Origin: Gracilariopsis chorda
Lineage: Eukaryota; Rhodophyta; Florideophyceae; Gracilariales; Gracilariaceae
Direction: 5' to 3'
Assembly (NCBI GenBank): GCA_003194525.1
Contig: NBIV01000302.1
Coordinates: 37,310 to 101,309 of the forward strand
DNA length: 64,000 nt
The notes beneath the pieces were generated by a model. The model saw nothing but the letters and a program-made list of their open reading frames with translations, ran no database searches and was not told where the DNA came from. Positions 61,645 through 64,000 of this stretch are shown here, in pieces. Position numbers and translations under genes: made by a program. The number at the start of each line of letters is the position of its first letter. Position 1 is the stretch's first letter.

Positions 61645-63426
61645 CTACATCTCTACCGTCAGCTTCATCTCCCCGCTCCTCTTCCCCTCCTCCCACCTCA
61701 CATAAATCGCCACAGTCCTCTTCATCATTAAAAAAAGGGAGGGCGAAAACCGCTTTGGCCTATGCACCGCATCTGGGAGATTGTATCCCTCAGGTACAAA
61801 GTACATATGGTATCGCATGCAATAGCCTTTAGCTATTGCATCATTGTACCCAGCCCCAGCATGAAATACATCCCCTCTTCCAATGAACACAGAAAACGGT
61901 GGAACTCTTAACTTCCGAACCATCATAAGAAGCCGAAATCTCTTTCAAGCTACCTCGTGTCATTGTTAGAGTATGTGACCGTTCACAAAACCATGTCATG
62001 AACGCATCCGGTCCCGATGCCATTGCAAAATACCCCGGGTTCACATTTCTCACCCTGTCATTCTCCGTCAAACCCCTGAAATCCGTGTGTAGCACCTGTC
62101 TTGGACAATCCTCTCCAGTACAAAAAAATACGGCCAACCGTGTGAGGGGCATAAATCGTTCCACTTTCAGACAACCCGAGAGCCGCTGCAATCCGACCGA
62201 GCCTTGCATCCAACATGGCTCTCTTTCGAGCAAGAACCGCACACCGTTTTCAAGCTCCTCAATTTCTGTCCGCAATCCCTTGTTTGGTTGTGAATGAAAC
62301 GCCCCACCGCCTTGATACCATTCTTAACATCCTTTACCCCTCCTTCATTGATGATCATATACCAGAAAACACGATTCGCTTCGTTCGTGAGATCCGGTTG
62401 CGAAACAAAGCGCTCGAAGAAGTCCATCAGTTCTCCTATCACATCTTCGTCCATTTGCAGTCCCCTCTTCGAAGCCTCACTTGCCATGCCTTCATCTGTC
62501 TCGAAATTCTCCAGCACACAAAACCCTCTCTCGGACAGCTCCACTCTCTTCTTCTCAAAGCAAACACGAGCCGAGTCCTCGCTCTCAAAAGCGGCCATCC
62601 AAAACGCTTCCTCTTCAATCGATGCCGTTCCTGATGAAGGCATCTTCACGCCCAGCACTGCACGTGTCGTAGTACCCATCTCTTTGTGCATGTTGCTCGA
62701 CGCACTCCAGTACACAGGATGATGACCCATTCGGAAGCCATCAGGTGATAGGCACTCCGCCCGATGGTGCTTCCTCAGATTTATCCCTCTTCATGCATGG
62801 ATGGGAATGCTTCACTGCATTTCTGCTTGCAGGCCACTCACTCGGCAACGAGTATACCAGGTCCACCCAACACATGTCCGCCCCATAGCAAGCCCTCCTG
62901 GCGTACTTAAGCCAGCTAGAAGCTTGTCAGGATTCTTATCGTCAAAGCTGCCTGTCGTTTGCTGCTCCTCTGCCTTGTCTTCCTCATCATCCACAAAGAC
63001 CTCCTGAGCTTCATCCTCGCTTGACTCGAGCACAATGATCTCCTGTGCTGTCAAACACCTCTTCAAATCTCTCCTTTCCATACTACGCAGCACCTCCACC
63101 ACCTCCTGCGAGATACCAAAGCCAGGTCGCTTCACACCAGGTGCAGTCGGCTTACGATTCGATCGTCTCTGCCTCTTCACCGTTGGCTCAAAATCAACTG
63201 ACTCTTCATCTTCATCTTCGTCCAGGACCTCCACTTTACGCTTCTTTGATATTCGCTTACTTCTTCGAGCCTCCTGGTCAGCGTTTGAAGGCTCCTGAGC
63301 AGCTTCCTCATTCAGACCAAGCAACTCGATCACGTCCACATCGGCCGCAGAGGGAGCAGCAGCAGTAGCATCCTGTCCCTGCATGCCCGACAAAGCGCTG
63401 GACAACGTCCTACGAACCTTTTTCAC
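61645..63426 (-). pseudogene. 2OG-Fe(II)-oxygenase-like protein with NLS-rich N-terminus (decayed)
   Basis: ATG 63426 opens a 204-codon frame with basic and acidic clusters (RRSKRISKKRKVE, LDEDEDEESVD, VKRQRRSNRK), as in nuclear proteins. Stops (TGA 62812 and another TGA about 20 bp on) precede a second piece in the same frame (from about 62780), which starts the oxygenase fold (FEKKRVELSERGFCVLENF). One-base shifts near 62280 and 61915 lead to 62275-61841 and 61926-61645. The metal-site pattern is seen: QVLHTDFRG (His-x-Asp), FHAGAGYN (distal His) and CMRYHMYF (Arg that would hold 2-oxoglutarate). The substrate is unknown. It could be two adjacent genes rather than one. The first piece alone (62812-63426) remains open. 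Confidence 0.55.
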
Positions 63427-64000
63427 CTTTTAACTCACTCTGGACTCCAGTAAACTGCGTTTCCCTTTCGTATACCACTTCCCTAGACGAGATATGATAT
63501 AATTTGACACAGTCTAGTCAGAATCGCCGATGGTAACCGTGGTATTCATCACTTCCTGTACATTCTTTTTTCTCCTTCATGGAACTCCCCAGCTCACTGC
63601 AAGTGTCATACGTTCTAGAAGCGCAGTCGAAGAAGTACTTTCGGAAATCCTCAAACGGTCCCATCTTCACAGTGGCCACCGACCTCACTCGAACATGTGC
63701 CTGTAGACATTGGATAGTAAAACGAAACTTATTCCCTGACATTCCAAGCAGAATATCACTAGACACATGATTGATTCCAATTTGAGGCGTCTCCTGCCAC
63801 ACCACATCGAAGAACTCTCACAGACCGGTATTACGCGCACACTTCAGAGCAAAAGCAGAATGGCAATTGAAATGACGTATCTTCACTTCTTTCCCCTTCG
63901 TCTCACTGCTCCACACACCCCCCGTGATTTGGCTTGGTTTAAGCTTCGACAACTCATACCCATTCTGCTCTACGCCATTACGAATAAACGAAACACCAGT
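63427..64000. other. Right edge, no recognised gene
   Basis: A minus frame at 63518-63805 (95 codons; FRFTIQCLQAHVRVRSVAT) has protein-like composition but no motif, and its upstream part lies beyond the window. Confidence 0.4.

Noticed and set aside
61566-63368. Plus-strand frames across the oxygenase-like region
   Set aside because: Serine- and proline-rich antisense shadows without motifs.

Overview
The window is eukaryotic nuclear DNA in which a few uninterrupted host genes sit in a large excess of decayed and nested transposable elements. No introns are needed to explain the host reading frames, and there are no bacterial operons. The host genes include a PPR-like protein and a DHH/DHHA1/CBS protein of a type common in cyanobacteria and plastid-bearing lineages. 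Together with Ty3 chromoviruses, Ty1/copia, MULE, Harbinger and hAT elements this fits a repeat-rich, intron-poor alga, most plausibly a red alga of the Chondrus type. The assignment is inference: no ribosomal or organellar marker is present, and an oomycete- or fungus-like genome is not excluded.

Layout. 1-8.7 kb: a badly decayed Ty3/gypsy chromovirus on + (pol from 1.05 kb, chromodomain at 5.4 kb), an LTR-like repeat near its left end, an unexplained antisense decayed frame, and a polypurine tract plus LTR at 7.78-8.68 kb. 8.7-11.2 kb: an unrecognised decayed minus-strand frame. 12.3-14.9 kb: two host genes in tandem (PPR-like; DHH/DHHA1 with a CBS pair). 16.2-19.1 kb: non-LTR retrotransposon RNase H remnants, one interrupted by a complete hAT-type MITE with an 8-bp target duplication. 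20.5-21.7 kb: Myb/SANT-like protein. 24.2-25.3 kb: PAP2-family membrane phosphatase. 26.1-28.8 kb: a TIR-bounded Harbinger-type transposon with an intact transposase and a convergent SANT-like ORF. 30.6-31.0 kb: a cluster of hairpins. 31.6-32.4 kb: a broken PCH2/TRIP13-like AAA ATPase fragment. 32.6-36.8 kb: copia-like and chromovirus remnants around an LTR.

37.6-54.9 kb is one Mutator-like (MULE) element with terminal inverted repeats of about 240 bp. It carries a C48 (Ulp1-type) protease relic, an acidic accessory ORF and a degenerate MULE transposase. Its accessory ORF is split by a full-length 9.6-kb Ty3 chromovirus (40095-49705; 825-bp LTRs; TSD GGTTG) on the minus strand. 56.8-59.6 kb: a minus-strand Ty1/copia remnant. 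61.6-63.4 kb: a decayed minus-strand gene with a basic/acidic N-terminus and a 2OG-Fe(II)-oxygenase-like C-terminus.

The most interesting lead is that the full-length chromovirus and the decayed relative at 1-5.6 kb both have an in-frame UGA immediately upstream of the chromodomain. This suggests that the integrase-chromodomain fusion may be made by stop-codon readthrough, although other nonsense codons in both copies mean that decay must be ruled out.
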